From assembly GCF_900185725.1 (NCBI RefSeq), contig NZ_FYAU01000036.1, positions 682,001 through 746,000 on the forward strand: DNA of 64,000 nucleotides. Direction: 5' to 3'. Origin of the DNA: Stappia sp. TSB10P1A (GTDB lineage Bacteria > Pseudomonadota > Alphaproteobacteria > Rhizobiales > Stappiaceae). Each line of letters begins with the position of its first letter. Positions within the stretch are counted from its first letter, which is position 1. The notes under the pieces are model-generated. The model was given only the letters and a program-made list of their open reading frames with translations, was not told the origin of the DNA and did no database searches. Both the position numbers and the translations under genes were made by a program. Shown here piece by piece: positions 36,305-45,835 of this stretch.

Positions 36305-36712
36305 TCAATAGGTCATGGTCGGGGGCAGGCTCTTGGCCTGCTCCACCCATTTCTCCACCGCCGACTCGCTCGGAAGCTGACGAACGAGCTTCTTGGCCTC
36401 GTTCACTTCCTTCATCTTCGCGTGAAGGTTGGCCGGAACCCGGTGCTTGAGTTCCTTGACCGTGTCGACGCCGGCAGCCTCGAGCAGCTCGGAATACTCC
36501 TCGCCAACGCCGCTGATGCGCATCAGGTCGGCCATGTTGGCCCATTTGAGGATGCGCTTGTCGTCGATGCCAGTCTCCTCGGCCAGCGCCTTGCGCCCCT
36601 TCGGATCCTTCGCCCGCTCCAGATAGGCGTCCGTGGTCCTGATGCCGATGGCCTGAAGCTTGCCGGCATAGACCGGGCCGATACCCTCGATCTCGTCAAT
36701 GGAATAAGACAT
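36305..36712 (-). CDS. DUF4332-family helix-hairpin-helix protein
   Basis: A 135-residue protein made of two helix-hairpin-helix-like repeats: IDEIEGIGPVYAGKLQAIGI near the start and MRISGVGEEYSELLEAAGVD in the middle. DUF4332 proteins look like nonspecific DNA binders, but their role is unknown. AGGTGGTG precedes the ATG. A second small gene lies 70 bp upstream on the same strand. Confidence 0.88.
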   Translation of the reverse strand: MSYSIDEIEGIGPVYAGKLQAIGIRTTDAYLERAKDPKGRKALAEETGIDDKRILKWANMADLMRISGVGEEYSELLEAAGVDTVKELKHRVPANLHAKMKEVNEAKKLVRQLPSESAVEKWVEQAKSLPPTMTY

Positions 36713-36782
36713 CACCACCTCCACATTGCCCCGGCACTGATCGCCGAGCTTGACCCCGAGCCGCGCGGGGACCGCGAACCTC

Positions 36783-37178
36783 TCACAGAACCTGGCCGAG
36801 CCCCGGGATCGAGGCGACCACCCGGTCGACCACATCGGCCCCCACATGTTCGCGTGCCGCCTGGATCAGTTCCCGCGTGACGGCCTGAACCTCCCCCATG
36901 TCGAGACCGGCGTCGGTCAGTTCGTTGAGGGCGGCCATGGCTCCCATGCCACCGCCAATGCTGCCGCCGAGCTTGCCGGCAAGACTGCCGAGCAACCCGC
37001 CACCGCCACCCTGCTCCGCCATCAGAGCAGATGCTCCCGGCAGCGCCGCAACGATACGGGCGACCGCGTCCTGCGGCCCATCTCGATTGAGAAAATTGAG
37101 GATGATGCCAATGGCCTGGCGCGCGAGGTCCTCGCTGATGCCGGCAGCCGAGGCAATGCGGCCAATAAGCTCGTCCAT
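36783..37178 (-). CDS. DUF2267/DUF2780-like small protein
   Basis: A 131-residue protein. The N-terminal part is helical (MDELIGRIASAAGISEDLAR), a Gly-rich linker follows (GGGGGLLGSLAGKLGGSIGG, residues ~77-96), and the C terminus is helical again. The pattern resembles DUF2267/DUF2780 proteins of unknown function. GGGAGAGG precedes the start at 37178. Confidence 0.78.
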   Translation of the reverse strand: MDELIGRIASAAGISEDLARQAIGIILNFLNRDGPQDAVARIVAALPGASALMAEQGGGGGLLGSLAGKLGGSIGGGMGAMAALNELTDAGLDMGEVQAVTRELIQAAREHVGADVVDRVVASIPGLGQVL

Positions 37179-37347
37179 CTGTCCTCTCCCGCTTGAGGAA
37201 TCATCGAGCGTCTGCCTGCCAATCTGGCACGAGAGCGCGCGCCGCGACAACCGCTATACACAGGTTCGTCCGCGGGTTACATGAGATTTCGGGCGCACTG
37301 CCAGGGTTGGCGGTGCGCACGCCACGCAACGCAGCGGAGACGGCAAG

Positions 37348-38952
37348 GTGCAGCAGGACGCAGACAGGATCTTCATCGGCGCTTCGGACAAGCCGGAATA
37401 TCTGACGCTGAAGCTCGCCAACCGGCACGGACTGATCACCGGCGCCACCGGCACCGGCAAGACCGTGTCGCTGCAGATCCTCGCGGAAGGCTTCTCCAAT
37501 GCCGGCGTGCCGGTCTTCTGCGCCGATGTGAAAGGCGATCTCGCCGGCATCGCCGCGGCCGGCGACCCCAAGGACTTCCTCGAAAAACGCGCCGCCCAGA
37601 TCGGCTTTCTGGAAGATTACATCTACGAAGACTTCCCCACCCTGTTCTGGGACCTGTTCGGCGAGCAGGGCCACCCGATCCGTGCCACGGTCTCCGAAAT
37701 GGGCCCGCTGCTGCTGTCGCGTCTGATGGACCTCAATCCGACGCAGGAAGGTGTCCTCAACATCGCCTTCAAGCTGGCCGACGACGAAGGGCTGCTGCTG
37801 CTCGACCTGAAGGACCTGCAGGCGCTGCTCGCCCATGTGGCCGAGCGCTCGTCCGAACTCTCCGGCCTCTACGGCAATGTCACCAAGGCCTCGGTCGGCG
37901 CCATCCAGCGCCAGTTGCTGGTGCTGGAACGCCAGGGCGGCAACGCCTTCTTCGGCGAACCGGCCCTCGACATCCGCGACATGATGCGCACCACCCGCGA
38001 CGGGCGCGGCGTCGTGTCGGTGCTGGCCGCCGACAAGCTGATGGGCGCACCGCGCCTCTACGCCACCTTCCTGTTGTGGCTCCTGTCGGAACTGTTTGAA
38101 GAGTTGCCCGAGATCGGCGACCCGGAGAAGCCGAAGCTCGTCTTCTTTTTCGACGAGGCGCACCTGCTGTTCTCGGAAGCCCCCAAGGCGCTGCTGGAGA
38201 AGGTCGAGCGGGTGGTCCGCCTGATCCGCTCCAAAGGCGTCGGCGTCTATTTCGTCACCCAGAACCCGCTCGACGTGCCGGACACGGTGCTGGCCCAGCT
38301 CGGCAACCGGGTGCAGCATGCCCTGCGCGCCTACACACCGCGCGAGCAGAAGGCCGTGAAGGCGGCGGCGCAAACCTTCCGCCCCAATCCGGACCTCGAC
38401 ACCGAGCGCACGATCATGGAGCTCGGCGTCGGCGAGGCGCTGGTCTCCATGCTGGAAGGCAAGGGCGTACCCTCCATCGTGCAACGGACCCTGATCCGCC
38501 CGCCCTCCTCGCGGCTCGGTGTGCTGAGCGCCGAGGAACGGGCCGAGATGCTCAAGGCAAGCCCGCTTGCCGGCGTCTATGACGAGACGATCGACCGACA
38601 TTCCGCTTTCGAGATGCTGCAGCAGCGGGCGGAGGAATCGGTGATGCTGGAGGAGCGCCAGCGCATGCGCGAAGAACAGGAAGCGGCACGTCGCGGCGGC
38701 GTTCCGCGCCGCACCCGCTCCGGCTTCGAGATCCCCGACTTCGACCGAGCTCCGCGGCCGATGCCGCAGGTGCCGGAGCCGGTGCGAACCCCGTCGCGCA
38801 CGACGTCGCGGCCGCCGGCCACCCGCCCCACCCGCTCGCGAACCGACAGCGTCGCCGATGCCGCGGTGAAGTCGGTGGTCCGCTCGCTCGGCTCGGCGCT
38901 CGGCCGTGCGCTGGCCCGGGGCGTGCTCGGCTCCATCAAGCGGGGAAGCTGA
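37348..38952 (+). CDS. HerA-like ATPase, DUF853/YjgR family
   Basis: A 534-residue P-loop ATPase of the HerA/FtsK-like superfamily. Walker A is in ITGATGTGKTVSLQILAEGF near residue 35, Walker B in KLVFFFDEAHLLFSEAPK near 268, and the sensor/arginine-finger region in RSKGVGVYFVTQNPLDVPD. The C-terminal ~90 residues are basic and Pro/Arg rich. YjgR-family proteins are unstudied apart from predicted ATPase activity. The start is a GTG preceded by GGAGACGG. Confidence 0.9.
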   Translation: MQQDADRIFIGASDKPEYLTLKLANRHGLITGATGTGKTVSLQILAEGFSNAGVPVFCADVKGDLAGIAAAGDPKDFLEKRAAQIGFLEDYIYEDFPTLFWDLFGEQGHPIRATVSEMGPLLLSRLMDLNPTQEGVLNIAFKLADDEGLLLLDLKDLQALLAHVAERSSELSGLYGNVTKASVGAIQRQLLVLERQGGNAFFGEPALDIRDMMRTTRDGRGVVSVLAADKLMGAPRLYATFLLWLLSELFEELPEIGDPEKPKLVFFFDEAHLLFSEAPKALLEKVERVVRLIRSKGVGVYFVTQNPLDVPDTVLAQLGNRVQHALRAYTPREQKAVKAAAQTFRPNPDLDTERTIMELGVGEALVSMLEGKGVPSIVQRTLIRPPSSRLGVLSAEERAEMLKASPLAGVYDETIDRHSAFEMLQQRAEESVMLEERQRMREEQEAARRGGVPRRTRSGFEIPDFDRAPRPMPQVPEPVRTPSRTTSRPPATRPTRSRTDSVADAAVKSVVRSLGSALGRALARGVLGSIKRGS

Positions 38953-39305
38953 GCCGCACGCTGTCCACACCTTCGTCACGCCCAGAAACTCCTTCACACC
39001 CTGAAAACTGACTGCCGTTGCGGCGCCGCGACGGCAGTCGTGTGCCGCTGGCTGGCAGATTGCACGAGGCAGCGCAGGCCAAAACCAGACTTATTGACTC
39101 ATGTTTTTGCAGGGGTTATGCCTCCCCTTGCCGAGCGGACCCGAGGTGTCCGCTCCCGATCCTCCGGCCCGCCCGAGCAAGCGATACGCAGCAAGGTCTG
39201 GCCCATCCCGGACATTTCAAAAAGAAGACCGCGCGGACCTGCGCGCCGCGGCCGGGCGTGTCTGCCCGGGCGCAGTCGCGCCCGTTTGCCCGAAAAAGGT
39301 GAGGC
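38953..39305. other. Intergenic region before the surface protein gene
   Basis: At 39010-39039 two 15-nt arms pair with one G-U, a probable terminator for the HerA-like gene. Downstream lies a promoter-like pair at 39094-39121. The remaining ~180 nt would be the 5' leader of the surface protein; no known RNA element is recognised. Confidence 0.5.
39094..39121 (+). promoter_or_regulatory. Candidate sigma-70 promoter of the surface protein
   Basis: TTGACT and TTATGC are separated by 16 bp. The pair lies about 185 bp ahead of the inverse-autotransporter-like gene. The -35 is close to consensus and the -10 is moderate. Confidence 0.45.
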
Positions 39306-41498
39306 ATGACGTCAAGCAGATCGAAGCTCATGCGCGCGACCGCGCTGTGCACCGCCCTGTGCGGTTCCCTCCTCAGCGCCATGCCGGCCGGCGCCCAGCA
39401 GGCAGCAACGCCGCTGCCCGAGGCTCCGTTGTGGGGACCGCATCTGGAGATCGGCGGCAAGGCAGGCACGAAGGGCAGTTCCAGTACCGGCGAGACGACC
39501 CTGTTCGTACCGCTGTTCCAGACCTTCGACCGGCTGATCTATACCGATATTCGCGGCACGTTCGGCGCGGCAGGATCGCAGGAAGTCAATGCCGGTCTCG
39601 GCATCCGCCAGATCATCGACAACCGTTGGATCGTCGGCACCTATGGCTTCCTCGATTACCGCCGCTCGCACTACAACAACCACTTCCTGCAGATGACGCT
39701 CGGCGCCGAACTGATGACCGAGCGCTTCAACCTGCGGGCCAATGCCTATCTGCCGGTCGGCAAGACCAAGCATCAGCTCTCCTCCCACGACACGGCTCGC
39801 GTCGGCCCGGCCTCGATCACGGTGCGCGGCGGCGAGGAGCGCGCCCTGCGCGGTCTCGACCTGGAAGCAGGCGCGCTGACCGGCCTCAGCCTGCTGGGCA
39901 ACGGGCGCGACGAGTTCTGGGTACATGGCGGCGGCTATGCCTTCTGGGAGGACAAGGCCGAGACGGTGTGGGGACCGCGCGTGCGGGCCGAATACCGAAT
40001 GAACGACGTGCTCGTCGAAGGCAGCCGCGTCAGCCTGCTTGCCGAATATCAGTATGACAGCCCGCGCGGCTCGCAGGGCTTCTTCGGTGCTCGGCTGCGT
40101 CTGCCGCTGCAGCGGGTGATCGGCCGGGAGGAGAGCGGCACTCGCCTCACCGCACTCCAGCGCCGGATGACCGAAACGGTGGTCCGCGATGTCGACGTGG
40201 TCACTCAGGCAGGTGCCTTCGGGGCCGAGGTGACGGGCGTCGACGCCCGCACCGGAGCTGCGCTCGACAACCTCGTGGTGATCGATCCCGCGACAGGCGA
40301 CATCGGACAGGCCATCGGAGCGGCGGCCCCCGGCCAGCAGGTGTTCGTCAACGGCACTGGCGCGGTGATCGAGATCGACGACACCATCTCGCTTGCCGCC
40401 AACCAGAGGGTTGCCGGCGCCTTCGATGTGCGCAACCCCTTGACCGGTCGCATCCTTCGCGTCGGCGACACCCGCCTGCATGGCAGCGACGCCACGCGCG
40501 ACCTGTTCCAGATGGCCGACGACACGGCACTTTCGGGCTTTTCCCTGTCCGGCGGGCGCCATGCCATCACTTCCAACGGTGCCAGCAGGGTCTCGCTCAC
40601 CGACCTCAGCATCTCGAACGTTGCCGGCGCGGGCATCAATTTCGAGAACGGCTCGGATCTCACCATCGCCCGCCTCGCCTTGTCGGAGATCGCCTTCGAC
40701 ACCGCCCATGGCTTCAGCAACTTCTCGCCGACCGCGACCGTAAGGGGCGTCGGCATCCGCCTCAATCGTGCCAACGGCGTCGCGGTGGAGGACGTTACCG
40801 CCGACCGGGTCGGCATGGGCATCTTCGCGAATGTGTCGCAGGACCTTGCCTTCAGGAACGTCAGCATCTCCAACGCCGCCAAGGAAGGTCTTGTCTTCCA
40901 TTACGTGCACCGCGCCGATCTCGACAAGGTCGACATTGCCCAGACCACGGCGGACGGCGCAGCCTTCGTCGCCTCCGGCGAGATCGCCTACCGAAACTCG
41001 GTGCTGACAGGCCTTGGCGCCCTTCCCAGTCTTGGGGTTCGCAGCGGCGTCAATATCAGTTCCTTCAGCGGCGACTGGTCGATCATCGTCGGATCCGAAT
41101 CCAACCATGGCTACCGCTTCGACAACCTGACCATCGATGGCGCCACCAATAGCGGCATGATGATCATGGGCATCCGCGACTCCAGCTTCACCAATATCGA
41201 CATCGCCAATGTCGACATGATCGGCATTCAGCTCATGCAGATGCTCAACCCGTCCGACGCCCTGACGTTCGAGACTGTCGCCATCGATCAGGCGGGCCGA
41301 GCCGGCTTCTGGCTGATGGGTGACTTCGCGGCTCTCAATGGCAACGTCACCGTGACCGGAACGGCGGAGGCCTGCGGCCGATCGCCGTTCATGCCGACGA
41401 GCCTGGCTCAATCGGGCGGTGCCGCCCTGGTGATCAACGGCGCGGAAATCACCACTGCGGACGTCATGAGCGCCTGCGCGCCGGTCAACAACTACTGA
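39306..41498 (+). CDS. Inverse autotransporter-like outer-membrane protein with beta-helix passenger
   Basis: A 730-residue surface protein. A signal peptide ends near residue 31 (AGA-QQA). Residues ~45-275 resemble the intimin/invasin-type (inverse autotransporter) beta-barrel: GLGIRQIIDNRWIVGTYGFL, then LRANAYLPVG and VSLLAEYQYDSPRGSQGFFG. After a short linker, residues ~300-730 form a right-handed beta-helix rich in short repeats such as ITSNGASRVSLTDLSISNVA. The last ~50 residues hold two Cys (EACGRS and MSACAP) that may form a disulfide. The barrel-first order fits type Ve secretion, with the C-terminal passenger exposed on the cell surface. Adhesion or glycan binding is plausible but inferred. 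Confidence 0.85.
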   Translation: MTSSRSKLMRATALCTALCGSLLSAMPAGAQQAATPLPEAPLWGPHLEIGGKAGTKGSSSTGETTLFVPLFQTFDRLIYTDIRGTFGAAGSQEVNAGLGIRQIIDNRWIVGTYGFLDYRRSHYNNHFLQMTLGAELMTERFNLRANAYLPVGKTKHQLSSHDTARVGPASITVRGGEERALRGLDLEAGALTGLSLLGNGRDEFWVHGGGYAFWEDKAETVWGPRVRAEYRMNDVLVEGSRVSLLAEYQYDSPRGSQGFFGARLRLPLQRVIGREESGTRLTALQRRMTETVVRDVDVVTQAGAFGAEVTGVDARTGAALDNLVVIDPATGDIGQAIGAAAPGQQVFVNGTGAVIEIDDTISLAANQRVAGAFDVRNPLTGRILRVGDTRLHGSDATRDLFQMADDTALSGFSLSGGRHAITSNGASRVSLTDLSISNVAGAGINFENGSDLTIARLALSEIAFDTAHGFSNFSPTATVRGVGIRLNRANGVAVEDVTADRVGMGIFANVSQDLAFRNVSISNAAKEGLVFHYVHRADLDKVDIAQTTADGAAFVASGEIAYRNSVLTGLGALPSLGVRSGVNISSFSGDWSIIVGSESNHGYRFDNLTIDGATNSGMMIMGIRDSSFTNIDIANVDMIGIQLMQMLNPSDALTFETVAIDQAGRAGFWLMGDFAALNGNVTVTGTAEACGRSPFMPTSLAQSGGAALVINGAEITTADVMSACAPVNNY

Positions 41499-41715
41499 CC
41501 CCTTCCGAGCGCCGTCGCACCCTTGCGGCGGCGTTCGCGGGCGCTCATCTGATCGAGTGCGACGACGGCACGGCGCAGGCTGCCCGGAGTGCGGGACAGC
41601 GACGCGCCGTGCCTTGCCTTGGCTCCTGATCTGTGTCCATGCTGGGCCTCCTCCTTGGCGTGCCGGCGGCAGTCATGCCGGCCCAACGCCCACCCTTTCA
41701 CAGCGGAGCCCAACC

Positions 41716-43107
41716 ATGTCCGATCTCGACCGGGTCCTGTCTCGAATCGACGCCGATTTCGACGCCTCCCTCACCCGCCTCTTCGATCTCGTTCGGATCA
41801 AGAGCATCTCCACCGACCCCGCCTTCAAGGCTGACTGCCGGCAGGCGGCGGAGTGGCTGGCGAGCGAACTGACGGCGATCGGCATTCCGGCAAGCGTGCG
41901 CGACACCGCCGGCCATCCCATGGTCGTCGGCCATCGCAAGGAGGACGGGAAGAGCGGCCCGCATGTGCTGTTCTACGGCCATTACGACGTCCAGCCGGTC
42001 GATCCGCTCGACCTGTGGGAGCGCGATCCGTTCGATCCGGCCGTGGTGACCCGGCCCGACGGCTCGAAGATGATCGTGGCCCGCGGCGCCGCCGACGACA
42101 AGGGCCAGCTCATGACCTTCGTCGAGGCCGCGCGTGCCTGGATCGCCGAGACCGGCAGCCTGCCGGTGTCGGTCTCCGTGTTGCTGGAGGGCGAGGAGGA
42201 GTCCGGTTCGCCGTCGCTCCATCCATTCCTGACCGCCAACAAGGACGAACTCGCCTGCGATCTGGCGCTGGTCTGCGACACCGGCATGTGGGACCGCGAG
42301 ACGCCCGGCATCACCACCATGCTGCGCGGCCTCGTCGGCGAAGAGATCACCGTCACCGCCGCCGACAAGGATCTGCATTCGGGCATGTATGGCGGGGCCG
42401 CGCGCAACCCGCTGCATGTGCTCGCCGATATTCTCTCCGGCCTGCATGACGAGACCGGCAAGGTCACCCTGCCCGGCTTCTATGACGGCGTCATAGAGAT
42501 GCCGGAGGACGTGCGCGCCCTTTGGGACAAGCTCGGCTTCGACCACGAGGCCTTCCTCGGCGGCGTCGACCTGAAATACCCGGCCGGCGAGAAGGACCGC
42601 ACCGCGCTGGAGCAGATCTGGACGCGCCCGACCTGCGAGGTCAACGGCGTGTGGGGCGGCTACAACGGTGCCGGCTTCAAGACCGTGATCGCCTCGCAGG
42701 CCCATGCCAAGATCTCCTTCCGCCTGGTCGGCGACCAGGATCCGGACAAGGTGCGTGCCGCCTTCCGTGCCTATGTGGAGGCAAAACTGCCGGCCGACTG
42801 CACCGTCACCTTCCAAAAGCATGGCGGCAGCCCGGCCCTGCGCCTGCCGTTCGACAGTCCGGCGCTCGCCAAGGGCCGCAAGGCGCTGTCCGACGAGTGG
42901 GGCCGCGAGGCTGCGCTGATCGGCTGCGGCGGTTCCATTCCCATCGTCGGCGACTTCAAGACCATGCTGGGCATGGACTCGCTGCTGATCGGCTTCGGTC
43001 TCGACGACGATTGCGTCCACTCGCCCAACGAGAAATACGAGATGACCAGCTATCACAAGGGCATCCGCTCCTGGGCCCGCGTGCTCGACGAACTGGCGAA
43101 GGGCTGA
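41716..43107 (+). CDS. M20-family dipeptidase/deacylase
   Basis: A 463-residue zinc-dependent M20 peptidase. VLFYGHYDVQPVDPLDLWER holds the first metal His and the bridging region's Asp, GAADDKGQLMTF the bridging Asp, and LLEGEEESGSPSLHPFL the catalytic Glu pair. HSPNEKYEMTSYHKG near the C terminus gives the last His ligand, and a lid/dimerisation domain lies between. Relatives include carnosinase-like dipeptidases and DapE/ArgE. It is cytoplasmic. GGAG precedes the ATG at 41716. A LOG-family gene follows 9 bp downstream. Confidence 0.92.
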   Translation: MSDLDRVLSRIDADFDASLTRLFDLVRIKSISTDPAFKADCRQAAEWLASELTAIGIPASVRDTAGHPMVVGHRKEDGKSGPHVLFYGHYDVQPVDPLDLWERDPFDPAVVTRPDGSKMIVARGAADDKGQLMTFVEAARAWIAETGSLPVSVSVLLEGEEESGSPSLHPFLTANKDELACDLALVCDTGMWDRETPGITTMLRGLVGEEITVTAADKDLHSGMYGGAARNPLHVLADILSGLHDETGKVTLPGFYDGVIEMPEDVRALWDKLGFDHEAFLGGVDLKYPAGEKDRTALEQIWTRPTCEVNGVWGGYNGAGFKTVIASQAHAKISFRLVGDQDPDKVRAAFRAYVEAKLPADCTVTFQKHGGSPALRLPFDSPALAKGRKALSDEWGREAALIGCGGSIPIVGDFKTMLGMDSLLIGFGLDDDCVHSPNEKYEMTSYHKGIRSWARVLDELAKG

Positions 43108-43116
43108 CGGATATCA

Positions 43117-43710
43117 ATGGCGACGGACATGAAATCCATCTGCGTCTTTTGCGGCTCCAGCATGGGATCGAAACCCGCCTATCGCGAGGCGGCCATCGCA
43201 ACCGGCGCAGCCATTGCCCGCTCCGGCCGGCGTCTTGTCTATGGCGGGGCGAAGGTCGGGCTGATGGGTGCGGTCGCTGACGGCGCGCTAGCGGCCGGCG
43301 GCGAGGTCATCGGCGTGCTGCCGCTCTCCCTGCAGGAAAAGGAACTGGCCCATCCAGGCCTCAGCGAGTTGCATATCGTCGCCTCGATGCACGAGCGCAA
43401 GGCAATGATGGCCGACTTCTCCGACGGGTTCGTCGCGCTTCCGGGCGGCGCCGGCACGCTGGAGGAACTGTTCGAGATCTGGACCTGGGGCCAGCTCGGC
43501 TACCATCGCAAGCCCTGCGGCTTCCTCAATGTCGATGGCTTCTACGACGGTCTGCTGACCTTCCTCGACCTGCAGCGCGACGAGGAATTCGTCAAGCCGG
43601 TGATGCGCGACATGGTGCTGGTGGCAAGCGATCCGGCCGAGCTGATCGCCAGGTTCGAGCGCTACGAGCCGCCGGCAACGCCCAAGTGGATCAAGCGCGA
43701 CGAGACCTGA
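43117..43710 (+). CDS. LOG family protein (TIGR00730), nucleoside 5'-monophosphate phosphoribohydrolase-like
   Basis: A 197-residue Rossmann-like protein. SICVFCGSSMGSKPAYREAA opens the fold, VYGGAKVGLMGAVADGAL follows, and ALPGGAGTLEELFEIWTW is the PGGxGTxxE catalytic motif. Members hydrolyse nucleoside monophosphates, including cytokinin ribotides, to base and ribose phosphate; in most bacteria the natural role is unclear. It sits 9 bp after the M20 peptidase gene, so the two are co-transcribed. Confidence 0.93.
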   Translation: MATDMKSICVFCGSSMGSKPAYREAAIATGAAIARSGRRLVYGGAKVGLMGAVADGALAAGGEVIGVLPLSLQEKELAHPGLSELHIVASMHERKAMMADFSDGFVALPGGAGTLEELFEIWTWGQLGYHRKPCGFLNVDGFYDGLLTFLDLQRDEEFVKPVMRDMVLVASDPAELIARFERYEPPATPKWIKRDET

Positions 43711-43742
43711 CGCACCGGCACCGATCCGCGCGGACACAAATC

Positions 43743-43778
43743 AAACGGCCACCTGGAGGATCCTCCAGGTGGCCGTTT
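43743..43778. terminator. Perfect 36-bp palindromic terminator
   Basis: The 36 bases are an exact palindrome of two 18-bp arms meeting at 43760/43761, with flanking A and T tracts. It ends the M20/LOG operon and the convergent luxR gene. Confidence 0.9.
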
Positions 43779-43834
43779 TCGTTCCGCTTACCGGCTGCGC
43801 CTTTCGGCTCAGCCTGTCGGAGCCGCCTCCGGCA

Positions 43835-44536
43835 TCAGAGCCGGATCTGGCCGTAGCGCAGGGCCTCGACCACCGTATGGGTCTTGTTGGAGGCGTTGAG
43901 CTTGGCGCTGGCGTTCTGCAGATGCGCATGCACGGTGCGCTGCGAAATGTCGAGCAGGCCGGCAATGTCGCTCGCCGTCTTGCCGAGCGCAGTGAGTTCC
44001 AGCACGCGCCGCTCACGCGCGGACAGATCGCCGGGACGCTGCGTCGACAGCACACCGAGGTCGATCAGACGCCGGAAGGCGGTGTTGCAGAGCAGTTCCA
44101 GGTTGGACAGTTCCACCGACCCCGCCTCGAGGTGGACGCCGCCGCCCATCACCATGGCCTGGAAGGGATGCGTTTCCGTCACCGGCACCACCACAACGCG
44201 GGTGTCCCGCCCCAGCGAGGCGAACAGTTCGGAATGCTCCATATCGCCCTGGGTCACGTCCCAGAGGAACGCGCGGGTCCGCATCAGGCCGAGCATCAGC
44301 GCTCCATCTTCAGTATCGAGGTCGCTGCGCTCGATGCCGCCGGCCCGCTCGTCGGCCCAGCGGAAGCGATGCACCAGCCCGTCGATCGGCCTGTTCGGCA
44401 TCGGCAGTCCGGTCACCAGAATATGTGTTGCCCCCAGTCTGCGAAGCTGGGCCTCGACAATGTCGAGAACATGCTTGCCCGTCTGGGCTTCGGCAATCGC
44501 CGCCGCCTTGGACTGCGTCTCCATCGGGTCAGCCAT
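43835..44536 (-). CDS. LuxR-family transcriptional regulator
   Basis: A 233-residue regulator. The C-terminal helix-turn-helix reads LSARERRVLELTALGKTASD and then VHAHLQNASAKLNASNKTHT, the GerE/LuxR signature. The N-terminal ~165 residues resemble the autoinducer-binding fold loosely (HRFRWADERAGGIERSDL). No luxI-type synthase is in the window, so it would be a LuxR solo if it binds a homoserine lactone at all. GGGAAGAG supports the start at 44536. Inverted repeats lie upstream at 44618-44681. Confidence 0.9.
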   Translation of the reverse strand: MADPMETQSKAAAIAEAQTGKHVLDIVEAQLRRLGATHILVTGLPMPNRPIDGLVHRFRWADERAGGIERSDLDTEDGALMLGLMRTRAFLWDVTQGDMEHSELFASLGRDTRVVVVPVTETHPFQAMVMGGGVHLEAGSVELSNLELLCNTAFRRLIDLGVLSTQRPGDLSARERRVLELTALGKTASDIAGLLDISQRTVHAHLQNASAKLNASNKTHTVVEALRYGQIRL

Positions 44537-45158
44537 CTCTTCCCTGCCTTTCGTCTTCACAAGTGCCTTACCAGTTCGGGCTTGGCATCTTCGACCATGC
44601 ATACAGCCGCAAATTGCGCCAGTTTGAAGGCTCGAGGCCGTCCGACGGCTGTTCGCGCCAGATTGCCTCGGTCAAACTGGCAAGAACTTCACCGCCTTAC
44701 GGTCGTACTCCCTCGTCGAAAATCCCTGCCCCGAGAGACGAGAAAGTGACCGAAACATGGATATGCGTGCAGTACCGAGTGCCCTCCCTCCCCCGGGAAA
44801 GCGACCGGTCCCGATTTTCCGATTCCATGCCGAGCGGCGAACCTTGTCCGAGTTGATCAGACCACGGAATACCGGAGCTCTGCAACCCTCTGTTACCAAT
44901 AGTTTTTACTGCAACGACAGAAAAGCGCGAAGAACGCCTCGCGTTTCAGTCGCAACGCCACCTTTTCAAGAGGCGCGACAACCGAAACAGCCGCGAGCGC
45001 GGGCAACCGCTTTTCAAGGGCTTGTCAATTGCGCGAAGGACAAACCCGCCAAGGGCTGCGACAGAAGGAACAGGCTCGAGGCTGCGCGAGGGGGTTCCGT
45101 GTCGGGCTCATGAATGCTATCTGCCGGGCCGGGCACAGTCGAGGAGATCCTGTTCAAG
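44537..45158. promoter_or_regulatory. luxR / lipoprotein divergent region with inverted repeat
   Basis: GCCAGTTTGA (44618-44627) and TCAAACTGGC (44672-44681) are perfect inverted copies 44 bp apart in the luxR upstream region. An AT-rich patch lies at 44895-44925. This 622-bp region holds no convincing gene; short open frames here lack coding character. Confidence 0.45.
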
Positions 45159-45746
45159 ATGAAACTGCCATATCCCGCCCTCTGCCTTCTCCTGCCACTG
45201 CTTGCCGCATGCTCGCCGAGCGCAGATCTCGACACGGTCAGTTCGGTGCGCACGCAGCCCGGCCCGCAGGTGCGGATCACCGAGGCCGGTGCCGGCGGCA
45301 TCAATGCCGGCACCCCCTACTCCGCAAAGGCCATTGCCGCCGCGCTGCCCGGCTTCACCACCGAGGGCTTCCAGGCCGCGACCGAGGACAACACCGAATG
45401 GGCCATCGGCGCCTATAACGCGCAAGGGTTCCAGGTCCTGCATTTCTACAAGGACAGCGACGGGAAGCTGCGCGAGATGCATGGCGTGACCCATCACCTG
45501 CAAGGCCCCAATGGCGAGCGTATCGGCATGAGCTTCGCCGAGATCGGCACCGCACGCAGCGATTGCCGGGTCGGTCGCAACCTGTGGCGCGGCATGGCGA
45601 TCTGCAAGGCGCGCGGCGCCAGCAACATCACGCTCGTCTATGCCATCCCGCAATATCCCGGCCCGTTCGATCAACTGGCACCTGGCGACCAGTTGCGCGA
45701 GGCCGTGCTGCAGCGGATCATCTGGACCCCCCTCGGCAGAACCTGA
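45159..45746 (+). CDS. DUF1131 (YfeY-like) lipoprotein
   Basis: A 195-residue lipoprotein with a lipobox LLAAC near residue 18. ITEAGAGGINAGTPYSAKAI, then LHFYKDSDGKLREMHGV, the C-terminal EIGTARSDCRVG, and QYPGPFDQLAPGDQL followed by IIWTP match the DUF1131 layout of E. coli YfeY, a sigma-E-regulated lipoprotein. Two internal Cys (SDCRVG and AICKARG) may form a disulfide. The role is unknown; an envelope location is predicted. Confidence 0.85.
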   Translation: MKLPYPALCLLLPLLAACSPSADLDTVSSVRTQPGPQVRITEAGAGGINAGTPYSAKAIAAALPGFTTEGFQAATEDNTEWAIGAYNAQGFQVLHFYKDSDGKLREMHGVTHHLQGPNGERIGMSFAEIGTARSDCRVGRNLWRGMAICKARGASNITLVYAIPQYPGPFDQLAPGDQLREAVLQRIIWTPLGRT

Positions 45747-45835
45747 CCGGTCGCATCTCCGCGCCATGACCTGTGTCCCATTTCGGGACGCAGATGTCGG
45801 CATGCCGCTTGCGTGGCTGCCGGCGGGGAGAGTGG

